Shown: positions 1 to 10,803 of the stretch, one piece after another | Layout: every line of letters begins with the position of its first letter | How positions within the stretch are numbered: position 1 is the first letter of the stretch | Assembly (NCBI RefSeq): GCF_040049295.1 | Contig: NZ_JBDZDQ010000001.1 | Coordinates: 1 to 64,000 of the forward strand | Reading direction: 5' to 3' | Length of the DNA: 64,000 nt | Source: Sphingomonas sp. KR3-1 | GTDB taxonomy: Bacteria > Pseudomonadota > Alphaproteobacteria > Sphingomonadales > Sphingomonadaceae | Notes under the pieces: model-generated | Databases searched by the model: none | Told to the model about the DNA's origin: nothing | Seen by the model: only the letters and a program-made list of their open reading frames with translations | Made by a program: the position numbers and the translations under genes

Positions 1-368
1 CCGGAATGTGCCGTGATGCAGCAGCTCATTTCTAGGAGCCGTTCCTGCACAAATTCTTCACGTATGGAAACGTGTAGGACATGCTTGAACCCAACCGAAA
101 AGACCGAAGCCCAATCAGCTAAGTCCATGGAACGGCTTGGTTTGTCTGAGTTACTTACGCCTAGAAGCCGTAAGACCCAGGGCCGCCGCCCACATGTCCC
201 TTCATCTAAATCACTATGTCAAAGAGCGATTCCCGCCCGAAAACCGAAATTTCCGAACCCCCGAAGGGCACACACCAACAACGCCAAGGCGTTGTCGAAT
301 ATGAAGAATTTTGCTGGCCGATCCGGCCACCGAGCGAAGAAGCGAGCGCCTCGTCGTCGGGAGGCCGC
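1..368 (-). ncRNA. rRNA operon leader (5' part of rrn transcript)
   Basis: Read on the minus strand, this stretch runs from just after an rrn-type promoter leftward to the window edge. It contains a boxA-like antitermination element (216-228) and a palindrome at 278-295, and has no convincing coding region. From memory, the minus-strand sequence resembles leaders that precede 16S rRNA genes in sphingomonads. The 16S gene itself would lie immediately to the left and is not in the window. Open frames across this stretch have atypical codon use and no ribosome-binding sites, so I treat them as shadows. The identification is an inference from promoter plus boxA; seeing the 16S gene next to position 1 would settle it. 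Confidence 0.72.
216..228 (-). promoter_or_regulatory. boxA antitermination element
   Basis: The minus strand reads CGCTCTTTGACAT, close to the bacterial rrn boxA consensus (TGCTCTTTAACA). In rRNA leaders boxA recruits NusB/NusE for antitermination. It lies about 140 bases downstream of the proposed rrn promoter. Confidence 0.65.
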
Positions 369-397
369 CATCTATGGACCGAATCGGGGGCCGTCAA
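369..397 (-). promoter_or_regulatory. rrn promoter (-35 TTGACG, -10 TAGATG)
   Basis: On the minus strand TTGACG (392-397) and TAGATG (369-374) are separated by 17 bases. A/T-rich tracts lie upstream (about 403-440), as expected of an UP element, and a GC-rich discriminator follows the -10, as is common at stringently controlled rRNA promoters. The start point would be near 362. Confidence 0.6.
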
Positions 398-593
398 CCC
401 CGATCTCGAAGAAAAAGCACTCGGATGCATTTTTCTTGGATCCGGCTCTGCCGCTGCCCGTTCGCGAGCGAACGATTGGCAGGGCCCGCCGTCAGCCCCC
501 TCGGGAACCGGACACCCACACCCAGAGTTTCCGTCCCCGTACAATAGCGAGCGGTGCGTCCTGCCCCCTCGCCGCACAGCGAAGGAACCCCCT

Positions 594-782
594 ATGTCGA
601 AATCCATCATCGAACGCGGGCTCGAGCTGGCGAACAGCGGCGCCTATCGCCGCGTCGAGGAGATCGAGCGCGAAGTGTCGTTCGAAGGCTATACCAACGC
701 CGCACAGCATTTCTCCGCTCCCACCTTCCGCAAGCAGCTGCGCGGGCTGATGCAGTCGGCACGCGCCGCCCGCGCAGCCTAG
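594..782 (+). CDS. small hypothetical protein (62 aa)
   Basis: I do not recognise a named family. The 62-residue product is charged and probably helical, starting MSKSIIERG and ending in an Ala/Arg-rich tail. It has no signal peptide or membrane segment. The start is chosen for the AAGGAA ribosome-binding site at 582-587 just upstream; longer frame extensions run back into the rrn leader and are unlikely. A TACAAT hexamer at 540-545 could be its -10 box. It is divergent from the rrn operon and convergent with the outer-membrane protein gene. Confidence 0.6.
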   Translation: MSKSIIERGLELANSGAYRRVEEIEREVSFEGYTNAAQHFSAPTFRKQLRGLMQSARAARAA

Positions 783-810
783 CCGATAGGCGTGGAGCGG
801 CAGCGACGGC

Positions 811-1665
811 TCATGGGAAGCCGATGCGCAGCACCGCGGCCGGGCCGTTGAAGCGATACCGCACGCTGCCGTTCCACTTCTCCTTGTCGGCATCGAGTCG
901 ATAATCGACATAGCGATACATCACGCCGATCCCGACATTCCTGAACAGGCGGTAGTTGAGCTCGGCCTGCACGTTCCACAGCCGCCCCTTGTAGTCGTCG
1001 ATCTTGATCGAGAGCCAATCGGCGCGGGCAGTGAGCATCAGTCGCGGGGCGATGCCGAGCGCGCCATAGGCGCCGATCGTCGGCAGCGGCGCCAGCACCG
1101 ATTTCTTGCGCGCCTCGCCGGTGACCACCGTACTGCCGGCAACCGTGCCCTGCCCGCTCAGCCCGACCTCGAAATTGGTGATGTGGCCGCCCAACGCCAG
1201 GCCGAGCTCGAGATTCTTCTTGCGGACGATGTCATAGCCGACGGTCAGCCGGTAGATGTCCGAATTGAACTCGCTGCTCACGGTCACGCCGACCGGATAG
1301 GTCACGTCGTCGAAGGTGATGTCGCGCGTGATCGCGTGGTCGCCGGAGCGGCGCAACGAATAATATTCGGCGCCGATCACGAAGCGTCCCAGCCGCACGC
1401 CGGCGCTCACGGCGGGCAACACCTTCCGGTCCGACAGATCCAGATCCGATTCCAGGTCGATGTCGGTCGCGATATTGGGGTGGGCGACATTGTTGACCGC
1501 GACGTCCGAATCGACGTCCGGCCAGAACCCCGAGACCTCGATCCAGTATTTGTCGTCGAGCGTCTGCGCCTGCGCCGTGCCGGGCAGCATGGCCGCGCAG
1601 CATCCGCCCGCCAATGCCATCGATAGACTCCGACGAACCCAATCGCGATGCGCGTGCATTTGCAT
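811..1665 (-). CDS. outer membrane beta-barrel protein
   Basis: The 284-residue protein has a classical signal peptide (basic MHAHRDWVRR, hydrophobic core, AQA cleavage region near residue 33). Alternating polar and aromatic strands follow to the C-terminus, which ends in Phe-Pro after a barrel-like strand. This suggests an outer-membrane beta-barrel of unknown substrate. The start at 1665 is chosen because GGAG lies six bases upstream; an ATG four codons earlier (1677) has poorer spacing. It is divergent from the DUF4129-MoxR operon. Confidence 0.72.
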   Translation of the reverse strand: MQMHAHRDWVRRSLSMALAGGCCAAMLPGTAQAQTLDDKYWIEVSGFWPDVDSDVAVNNVAHPNIATDIDLESDLDLSDRKVLPAVSAGVRLGRFVIGAEYYSLRRSGDHAITRDITFDDVTYPVGVTVSSEFNSDIYRLTVGYDIVRKKNLELGLALGGHITNFEVGLSGQGTVAGSTVVTGEARKKSVLAPLPTIGAYGALGIAPRLMLTARADWLSIKIDDYKGRLWNVQAELNYRLFRNVGIGVMYRYVDYRLDADKEKWNGSVRYRFNGPAAVLRIGFP

Positions 1666-1913
1666 GGGAAGCTCCATCCCTGTTCTCGCACGGAAGTGTG
1701 CGCCGTTTCCCGAGGGACGCCATCGGGACAAACCCCGAGCCGCCGCCGATGTCATATGGTAGGCGCGCCCGGCGTGGCGCGGTGGGAATCCCCTGGTCGC
1801 GTCCCGCGCGGCGCGGCATGGAAAAGTCGAACAGGAACGGTGCAAAGTCCGGCCTCGTTCGGCTTTCCTCGCGCCATTCGTTACGGTAGCACCAGCGTCG
1901 TGGGGGATTCGAC

Positions 1914-2531
1914 GTGACCGTTCAGGCATCGACTGCGCAGTCGGTCGCGCAGGCGCATGCGGCACTGCGCGCACGCGCCGATATCCAGTTCGACATGACC
2001 CCGGCAAAGCCGCCGGCCCCGCCGCCCTGGGCGAATTGGCTGGGCAAGGAACTCAACCAGCTCTCCCCCGCCGCACCCTATGTCTTCTGGACCTGCGTCG
2101 CGATCGGCGGGGCGATCCTCGTCTATCTCATCGTCGTCGCATTCCTCCGCTCCCGCCCGTCGCGCGATGCCGCGGCGGCGCCCGAACAGGATGTCGCCAC
2201 CTGGCGCCCGACCGAGAAGGCCGCGCGCGCGCTGCTCGCCGAAGCCGAGGCGCTGGCGGCGCAGGGTCGCTATGAAGCGGCGGTGCACCTGCTCCTCCAG
2301 CGCAGCCTGGAGGATATCCAGCGCCACCGCCCGCGCCTGCTCCGCCCTGCCCTGACCAGCCGCGAGATCGCCGGGGCGGACTGGATGCCGGGGATCGTGC
2401 GCCGCGCCTTCGCGGCGATGGCCGCGCCGGTGGAGCGCAGCCTGTTCGGCGGGCGCACCCTTGCCCGTCCGGATTGGGAGGAGGCCCGCGCCGCCTATGG
2501 CGAGTTCGCGCTGCCGGGGGCGTGGAAATGA
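1914..2531 (+). CDS. DUF4129 domain membrane protein
   Basis: A 205-residue protein with one transmembrane helix (about residues 58-80). Its cytosolic C-terminal part resembles DUF4129: a helical region with Glu-Ala repeats, then a motif around SREI and a conserved acidic/aromatic end (WEEARAAYGEF). It starts with GTG preceded by GGGGG at 1902-1906. It is the first gene of a six-gene operon in which each junction overlaps. DUF4129 proteins often sit beside MoxR/DUF58/DUF4350 genes, as here; their molecular role is unsettled. Confidence 0.72.
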   Translation: MTVQASTAQSVAQAHAALRARADIQFDMTPAKPPAPPPWANWLGKELNQLSPAAPYVFWTCVAIGGAILVYLIVVAFLRSRPSRDAAAAPEQDVATWRPTEKAARALLAEAEALAAQGRYEAAVHLLLQRSLEDIQRHRPRLLRPALTSREIAGADWMPGIVRRAFAAMAAPVERSLFGGRTLARPDWEEARAAYGEFALPGAWK

Positions 2532-3692
2532 GCGGCGAGAACGCCCGCGCGCCCTTCGCGATGCGCACCGTGCTGGTGTTGGTGATACTCGGCGTGGTCG
2601 CCTTTCTCGGGTTCGTGCTGCTCGCGGCCTATGCCGACGATCTCCAGCCAGCCCAGCGCCCCGGCAATCATGCGCTCGCGCCCTCCGCGGTGGGCTTTGC
2701 CGGTGCAGCCGAACTGGTGCGGCGCGTGCACGGATCGGCGACGATGATCCGTCGCGAGGCCGATCTGGGCACGCACGACACGCTGGTGGTGACGCTCAGC
2801 CCCGGCACCGATCCCGATGCGCTGAAGAAATTGCTCGACCGACGGGTGTCGCAGCCGACGATCCTGGTGCTGCCCAAATGGCTTACCTTCCCGCGCCGCG
2901 ACAAGCCGGGCTGGGTCACGTCGTTCGGCACGCTGCCGGCCGAGATGGTCGAGAAGCAGTTGACCAAGCTCACCCTGGTGAAGATCACCGACAACGGCCC
3001 TGGCCTGCGCACGATCACCGGCGGCGAGCTGGAGCCGGTCTATGCCGATACCGAAGACGGCGACTCCGAGCAGATCTTCACCGATCCGGACGGCAGATTG
3101 CTGGTGGCGTGGATGAAGAAGCGCCCGCTGCTGATCGTCGCCGACCCCGACCTGCTCGACAATCAGGGCCTGAAGACACTTGAGGGCGCCGAGCGGGCGA
3201 TGCAGATCCTCGGCGCGTTCGAAGGACGCGCGATCGCCTTCGACCTGACGCTGCACGGCTTCGGGCGCAATCCGAACCTGCTCAAGCTCGCATTCGAGGC
3301 GCCGTTCCTGCCGCTGACGCTGTGCCTGCTGCTCGCGGCGCTGCTCGCCGGCTGGCACGCGATGCTGCGCTTCGGGCCGCCGCTGCCCGAGGCGCGCGCC
3401 GTGGCGTTCGGCAAGCGCGCGATCGTCGAGAATGGCGCGGCCCTGCTCCGCCTCGCCCGCCGGCGCCACCGCACCGGCGATCGCTACGCCGCGCTGATCC
3501 GCGAGGTCGCCGCAAGCGCGACCGGCGCGCCGGCCAGCCTGCCGCCCGAAGCACTCGATCGCTATCTCGACCGGCTCGACAAGGATGGCGAGCCCTTCAC
3601 CGCCCTGGCCGACCGAGCGGCCGACGCCCGGGACACGCGCACGCTGCTCGATGCCGCGCGCGCCCTCTATCAATGGAAAAGGACCGTCACGC

Positions 3693-3706
<14 letters not shown>
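2528..3706 (+). CDS. DUF4350 domain membrane protein
   Basis: A 392-residue protein with an N-terminal helix (about residues 15-37), a long external region and a second helix near residue 265 (hydrophobic [17 protein letters not shown]). The body fits DUF4350, a Rossmann-like domain found next to MoxR ATPases. Its ATG overlaps the preceding stop as ATGA, so translation is probably coupled. A periplasmic or membrane scaffold partner of the downstream MoxR/DUF58 pair is the likely role, by context only. Confidence 0.7.
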
Positions 3707-4645
<939 letters not shown>

Positions 4646-4649
<4 letters not shown>

Positions 4650-5938
4650 TCCGACCCACGCTCCGCTGCGTGCTGCTGACGGCCGCGGGGGCACCCCCGG
4701 CACTGCTGCTTGGCGTCATCGCACCGCAGCTCTGGTTCCTGGGGATGATCTGGATGCCGCTGGTGCTGGCGCTCGCCGCGCTCGACGCGCTGCTGGCCGC
4801 CCGCGCGCCGGCGCTGCGTGTCGAGTGCCCGGGCGCGATCGAGATCGGCGCGCCGCTGATCGTCGACGTGCATCTGCGGAGCAAGCCGATCGCGGGTCTC
4901 GAACTCGCCCTCGCCGCCGGGCCCAGGCTGGCGCCGCGTGCCGAGGGCCGCATCCGCCTGGCCCGCGGCGAGAACCAGGCCTCCATCGCCTTCATCGCCG
5001 TCCGCCGCGGCACCGAGCGGATCGAGGCCGTGTGGAGCCGCTGGACCGGCCCCTTCGGGCTGATCTGGCGCCAGCGGATCGAGGCGCTCGATCGCCGCGT
5101 GGTGATCGCGCCCGACATCCGCCCGGTGCGCAGTTCCGCGCATGTGCTGCTGCGGGACGCACAGGCGGGCGAGATGGCGCGCGTCGATCGCGGCGAAGGC
5201 AGCGAGTTCGAGGCGCTGAGCGAATGGCGATCGGGCATGGAGCGCCGGACGATCGACTGGAACCACAGCGCCCGCCACCTCAAGCTGCTCGCCCGCGAGA
5301 ACCGGATCGAGCGCAACAACCAGATCGTCTTCGCGATCGATACCGGCCGGGTGATGTGCGAGCCGATCGAAGGTCTGCCGCGCGTCGACCGCGCGATCAC
5401 CGCTGCGCTGCTCGGCGCCTATGCCGCGCTCAAGCTCGGCGACCGGGTGGCGCTGTTCGGCTTCGATTCGCAGCCGCGCGTCTCCTCGGGCACCGTCTCC
5501 GGCGTCCGCGCCTTCCCGCTGATGCAGCGGCTCGCCGGCGAGCTCGACTACAGCACCGCCGAGACCAACTACACGCTTGCGCTCGCCACGCTGGCCGGCG
5601 ACCTCACCCGGCGCTCGCTGGTGGTGATCTTTACCGAATTCACCGACCCGACCGGCGCCGAGCTGATGATCCGTGCCGCGGCGAACCTGCTGCGCGGGCA
5701 TCTCGTGCTGTTCGTGATCCTCGCCGATGACGAGCTCGAGGAGCTCGCCGGCGCCGAGCCCGCCGCGATCGACGACGTCTCGCGTGCCGTGATCGCCGCC
5801 TCGATGCTGCGCGAGCGCCGGCTGGTGACCGCGCGCCTGCGCCATGCCGGCATCCATGTGCTGGAGGCCCCGCACCGCGAGATGGGGGCCGCGCTCGTTC
5901 GCCAATATCTCGATTTCAAGCGGAGGAACCTGCTGTGA
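4646..5938 (+). CDS. DUF58 domain protein (MoxR partner)
   Basis: A 430-residue protein with two N-terminal membrane helices (about residues 8-50), then the DUF58 core. That core includes the conserved stretch around [10 protein letters not shown] and [10 protein letters not shown], and a von Willebrand-like region starting [12 protein letters not shown]58 proteins are standard partners of MoxR ATPases. The start is a TTG overlapping the MoxR stop (TTGA). Likely a membrane-tethered adaptor whose assembly or metal state is set by MoxR; the substrate is unknown. Confidence 0.87.
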
Positions 5939-6940
5939 GCGGCGAGGCGCAATTCGCCAGCCTGCGCTTCCGCGAGGCCCGCACCGACGATTGGGAGCGG
6001 CTCGAGGAGCTGGTCCGCCGCATCGAGCGCGGGCGCGCCGGCTCGCTTTCGGACGAGGATCTGTTCGACCTGCCCGTGCTGTACCGCGCGGCGCTGTCCT
6101 CGCTCTCGGTGGCTCGCGAGACCTCGCTCGACACCGATCTGGTCGGCTTCCTCGAGGCACTGTGCGCCCGCGCCTATTTCGTGCTCTACGGCGTGCAGCC
6201 GCCGCTCCACCGCCGCATCGGCGCGTTCTTTGGCGCCGGCTGGCCGCTGGCGCTGCGCAGCCTGTGGCGCGAGACGCTGGTCGCGGTGCTGGTCATGCTG
6301 CTCGGCGCAGTCGTTGCCTATTGCCTCGTCGCCGGCGATCCGGGCTGGTACCATTCGATCATCCCCGAGGACCTGGCCGGCGGGCGTGGCCCGCAATCGA
6401 GCGTGGCGGAGCTGCGCGCAGGCCTGTACGACGGCGGTGGCGGCGCCAGGGACATGCTCGGCGCCTTCGCCACCTATCTCTTCACCCACAATGCGCAGAT
6501 GGCGCTGATGTGCTTCGCGCTGGGCTTCGCCTTCGGCGTGCCGACGCTGCTGCTGCTCGTCTACAATGGCTGCATCCTCGGTGCGTTCATGGCGGTCTAT
6601 GTCTCCAAGGGCCTAGGCCTGCCGCTCGCCGCGTGGCTGGCGATCCACGGCACCACCGAGCTGTTCGCGATCGCCATCGCCGGCGCCGCGGGACTGCGCA
6701 TCGGCATGGCGGTGGCCTTCCCGGGCAGGCTCTCGCGCACCGTCGCCACCACCAAGGCGGGCCGCACCGCTGCCTTTGCGATGATCGGCGTGGTGCTGAT
6801 GCTCGCGGTCGCCGGGCTGCTCGAGGGCGTCGGCCGCCAGATCGTCCAGTCCGACCTGATCCGCGTCGCGATCGGCGGCGGCGCGCTTGCCGCCTGGCTG
6901 CTCTATTTCTACCTGCTCCCGGTGCGCCGCGAGGATGCCG

Positions 6941-6948
<8 letters not shown>
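5935..6948 (+). CDS. SpoIIM-like stage II sporulation protein M family membrane protein
   Basis: A 337-residue integral membrane protein with a soluble N-terminal region of about 90 residues followed by about six hydrophobic helices. It contains the SpoIIM signature region (NAQMALMCFALGFAFGVPT and YNGCILGAFMA). In Firmicutes SpoIIM belongs to the engulfment complex; in non-sporulating proteobacteria homologs sit in MoxR-DUF58 operons and their role is unknown. The GTG start overlaps the DUF58 stop. Confidence 0.83.
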
Positions 6949-7821
<873 letters not shown>

Positions 7822-7825
<4 letters not shown>

Positions 7826-8241
7826 GTGGCAAAGAGCTGGCCAATATCCTTGAAGGCCTTGAACTCCAGCGCGTTGCCGGCGGGATCGTAGAAGAACATC
7901 GTCGCCTGCTCACCGGGCTTGCCGACGAAGCGGATGTGCGGCTCGATCACGAATTCGGTGCCGGCGGCGCGCAGGCGCTCGGCGAGCGTCTCCCAGTCGG
8001 CCCAGTCGAGCACCAGCCCGAAATGCGGGACCGGCACCGCATCGCCGTCCACCGCGCTGCGTGCCTTCACCCCGGCCCCCTCGGCCTTGTGGACGACGAG
8101 CTGGTGGCCGCGGAAATCGAAGTCGATCCAGTGACCGGGATCCTCGCGTCCCTGCGGGCAGCCGAGCGTGCCGCCATAGAAGCCGCGCGCAGCCTCGATA
8201 TCGTCGACGGGAATGGCGAGGTGAAAGAGCGGCACGGTCAT
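7822..8241 (-). CDS. VOC (glyoxalase/bleomycin resistance-like) family protein
   Basis: A 139-residue protein with two beta-alpha-beta-beta-beta modules of the vicinal oxygen chelate fold. It opens with [19 protein letters not shown] and ends with [14 protein letters not shown]. Candidate metal ligands are His in the first strand, His in the middle (PHFG) and the Glu near the end (LEFKAF). The enzymatic substrate cannot be told. Divergent from the FAH-family gene, with a 56-bp shared upstream region. Confidence 0.83.
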
Positions 8242-8297
8242 GGCGCCGGCATAGGAAATGTGGAAGGCTGGCGCCAGACAGACGCGGGAGGGATCGC

Positions 8298-9134
8298 ATG
8301 AAACTGGTACGCTATGGCGCAGCGGGTGCCGAACGGCCCGGCCTGATCGACGGCGACGGGCGGCTGCGCGACCTTTCCGGCGTGGTCGCCGACATCGACG
8401 GCAGCGACGCCGCGATCGCGAGGGTCGCGGCGGCGGACCTCGCGGCGCTTCCGGTGGTGGAAGGCGAGCAGCGGCTCGGCCCCTGCGTCGCGCGACCCGG
8501 CAAGTTCCTCTGCATCGGCCTCAACTATGCCGATCACGCCGCCGAGACCGGCCAGGCGCTGCCCAAGGAGCCGGTGCTCTTCTCCAAGGCGACCAGCGCG
8601 CTTTCCGGCCCCAACGACCCGATCCTGCGCCCGCGCGGATCGACCAAGATGGACTGGGAAGTCGAACTCGGCATCGTGATCGGCCGCGACTGCCGCTACG
8701 TCTCCGAAGCCGAAGGCCTGGCCGCGATCTCCGGCTATTTCATCTGCCACGACCTGTCCGAGCGCGAGTTCCAGAACGAGCGCGGCGGCACCTGGGACAA
8801 GGGCAAGGGCTGCGACACCTTCGGTCCGATCGGCCCCTGGCTGGTGACGCCCGACGAGATCGGCGACACCGATGCGCTCGCCATGTGGCTCGAAGTGAAC
8901 GGCAAGCGCTACCAGGACGGCTCGACTGCGACGATGGTGTTCAAGCCCGGCTTCCTGGTCTCGTACATCAGCCAGTTCATGAGCCTGCAGCCCGGCGACA
9001 TCGTCTCGACCGGCACGCCGCCGGGCGTCGGCATGGCGCAGAAACCGGTGCCGGTGTTCCTTCAGCCGGGTGACGAGGTGCGGCTGGGGATCGACGGGCT
9101 CGGCGAGCAGCGCCAAGTGGTGGAACAGGCGTAA
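8298..9134 (+). CDS. fumarylacetoacetate hydrolase (FAH) family protein
   Basis: A 278-residue enzyme of the FAH/2-oxo-hepta-3-ene-1,7-dioate hydratase family. The metal-binding core is visible: GLNYADHA, a [10 protein letters not shown] stretch supplying acidic ligands, the [11 protein letters not shown] lid and the STGTPPGVG motif near the C-terminus. Members cleave carbon-carbon bonds or decarboxylate 2-oxo acids; the exact substrate (for example ureidoglycolate, acylpyruvate or sugar-derived 2-keto-3-deoxy acids) is not determined. Start chosen for GGGAGGGAT just upstream. Confidence 0.85.
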   Translation: MKLVRYGAAGAERPGLIDGDGRLRDLSGVVADIDGSDAAIARVAAADLAALPVVEGEQRLGPCVARPGKFLCIGLNYADHAAETGQALPKEPVLFSKATSALSGPNDPILRPRGSTKMDWEVELGIVIGRDCRYVSEAEGLAAISGYFICHDLSEREFQNERGGTWDKGKGCDTFGPIGPWLVTPDEIGDTDALAMWLEVNGKRYQDGSTATMVFKPGFLVSYISQFMSLQPGDIVSTGTPPGVGMAQKPVPVFLQPGDEVRLGIDGLGEQRQVVEQA

Positions 9135-9248
9135 GGCCTGCTTCCTACAGCGCCGTGCCAAGCGACTCGCGAGGTTCGCGAAGTTCAGGCCAAGGCTCGG
9201 TTTTCGCGTGCCTTAAGTTGACACACTTCCCGCAAACGCGCTCCATCT

Positions 9249-9354
9249 CGCAACATCCTTGCGCACGCGGGATCCTATCTTTCCAACAAATCAAAGAGCG
9301 GCCGGGCACGGGCCCGGCCGTGCGAGTCCAGCAGGCGAAATCCTACATTGCAAG
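9249..9354. repeat. 106-bp hairpin repeat, copy 1
   Basis: A 106-bp segment that aligns without gaps to 31633-31738, about three quarters identical by eye. The most constant parts are CAAAGAGCGGCCGGG and the last 17 bases, GAAATCCTACATTGCAAG-like. It centres on a strong hairpin (stem 9299-9307 with 9312-9320). Read on the minus strand the hairpin is followed by CTCTTTGA, resembling boxA or a weak terminator tail. It lies between the FAH gene and the purine permease. Function unknown. Confidence 0.75.
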
Positions 9355-9416
9355 CCCCGCCTTCCGCTTCGGCACGGACGCGCTATGCTCGATCCAGGCA
9401 GCATGGGGGAATGCTT

Positions 9417-10757
9417 GTGGCCGACACCAGCGAGACGGGCCTGATCGAGCGCCATTTCGCGCTCACCGAACGCGGCACGACCGTGCGCACCGAGATGCTG
9501 GCCGGGTCCACGACCTTCCTGACCATGGCCTATATCATCGTCGTCAACCCGGCGATCCTGGGCGCGGCGGGGATGCCGGTGGCCGCGGTCGCGGCGGCGA
9601 CCTGCCTGGCCGCCGGGCTGGCGAGCATCCTGATGGGGCTCGCCGCCAATGTGCCGCTCGCGCTGGCGCCCGGCATGGGGCTCAACGCCTATTTCGCCTT
9701 TACCGTGGTGCAGGGCATGGGCGTGCCCTGGCCGGTGGCGCTGGGCTGCGTGTTCCTTTCCGGCATCGCCTTCCTGGTGCTGACCTTTGCCGGCGTCCGC
9801 CAGCTGATCATCGCCGCGATCCCGCCCCAGCTGTTCGCCGCGGTGGCGGGCGGGATCGGGCTGTTCATCGGGCTGATCGGCCTCAAGAATGCCGGGATCA
9901 TCGTCACCAGCCCGGCAACCTCGGTGACGCTCGGCGACCTGCACGCGCCCGGCGCGGCGCTGGCGCTGTTCGGGCTGGTCGTCACTGCGGGCCTGGCAGC
10001 GTGGAAGGTGCGCGGCGCGATCCTGATCGGCATCGCGGCGACGACGATCGCCGGCTGGGCGACGGGTCAGGTCGTGTTCAAGCCCGAGCCCTATGACCTG
10101 ACCGCGATCAGCCAGGTCGCGTTCCATCTCGACCTGGCCGGGGTGTTCGGCCTGTCGGGCAGCCACGGCCTGGGACTGTTCGAGATCCTGTTCGTGTTCC
10201 TGTTCGTCGACCTGTTCGACAATGTCGGCACGCTGGTCGGCGTCACGCGCCGCGCCGGGCTGATCGACGAGCAGGGCCGCATTCCCCGGCTCAACCGCAT
10301 CCTGTTCACCGATGCAGTGGCGAGCGTCGCCGGCAGCCTGTTCGGCACCAGCACGGTGACCAGCTATGTCGAGAGCGCGGCCGGCGTGCAGGCGGGCGGC
10401 CGCACCGGGCTGACCGCGGTGGTGACCGGCGTGCTGTTCCTGCTCGCGATGCTGGTGGCGCCCTGGGCCCAGCTGGTGCCGCTCGCGGCCACGGCGCCGG
10501 CGCTGGTGCTCGTCGGCGGGCTGATGATGGCGCCGCTCGCCGATGTGGACTGGGAAGATCCCGAGATGGCGATCCCCGCCTTCCTCACCGTGGCGATGAT
10601 CCCCTTCACCTTCTCGATCGCAAACGGCCTGGCCTTCGGCATCACCGCCTATGCGCTGATCCGGCTGATCCGGGGGAAGATCACCAGGGGCGACGGGCTG
10701 CTGCTCGTGCTGGCCGGGCTGTTCGTGATCCGCTTCGCCTGGCTGGCGGCGGGATGA
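9417..10757 (+). CDS. NCS2-type purine permease (AzgA-like)
   Basis: A 446-residue membrane protein with about 12-13 hydrophobic helices. It has the AzgA-like guanine/adenine/hypoxanthine permease signatures: the N-terminal region TEMLAGSTTFLTMAYIIVVNP, APGMGLNAYFAF, LFVDLFDNVGTL and GTSTVTSYVESAAGV. It imports purine bases by proton symport. The GTG at 9417 is preferred because GGGGGA (9405-9410) is spaced six bases away; the ATG at 9411 directly abuts that element. Upstream lies the 106-bp repeat; no purine riboswitch is visible. Confidence 0.88.
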   Translation: MADTSETGLIERHFALTERGTTVRTEMLAGSTTFLTMAYIIVVNPAILGAAGMPVAAVAAATCLAAGLASILMGLAANVPLALAPGMGLNAYFAFTVVQGMGVPWPVALGCVFLSGIAFLVLTFAGVRQLIIAAIPPQLFAAVAGGIGLFIGLIGLKNAGIIVTSPATSVTLGDLHAPGAALALFGLVVTAGLAAWKVRGAILIGIAATTIAGWATGQVVFKPEPYDLTAISQVAFHLDLAGVFGLSGSHGLGLFEILFVFLFVDLFDNVGTLVGVTRRAGLIDEQGRIPRLNRILFTDAVASVAGSLFGTSTVTSYVESAAGVQAGGRTGLTAVVTGVLFLLAMLVAPWAQLVPLAATAPALVLVGGLMMAPLADVDWEDPEMAIPAFLTVAMIPFTFSIANGLAFGITAYALIRLIRGKITRGDGLLLVLAGLFVIRFAWLAAG

Positions 10758-10803
10758 GGGAAACCGGTTTCCCTTGCACCGGCGCGCGCCTATATCGGGC
10801 GAC

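Noticed and set aside
13..750. Long open frames across the rrn leader (several frames)
   Set aside because: They cover a structured, promoter-bearing leader, lack ribosome-binding sites and have composition unlike neighbouring proteins.
9135..9416. Purine riboswitch before the permease
   Set aside because: The intergenic sequence does not show the three-way junction core; it is occupied by the 106-bp repeat.
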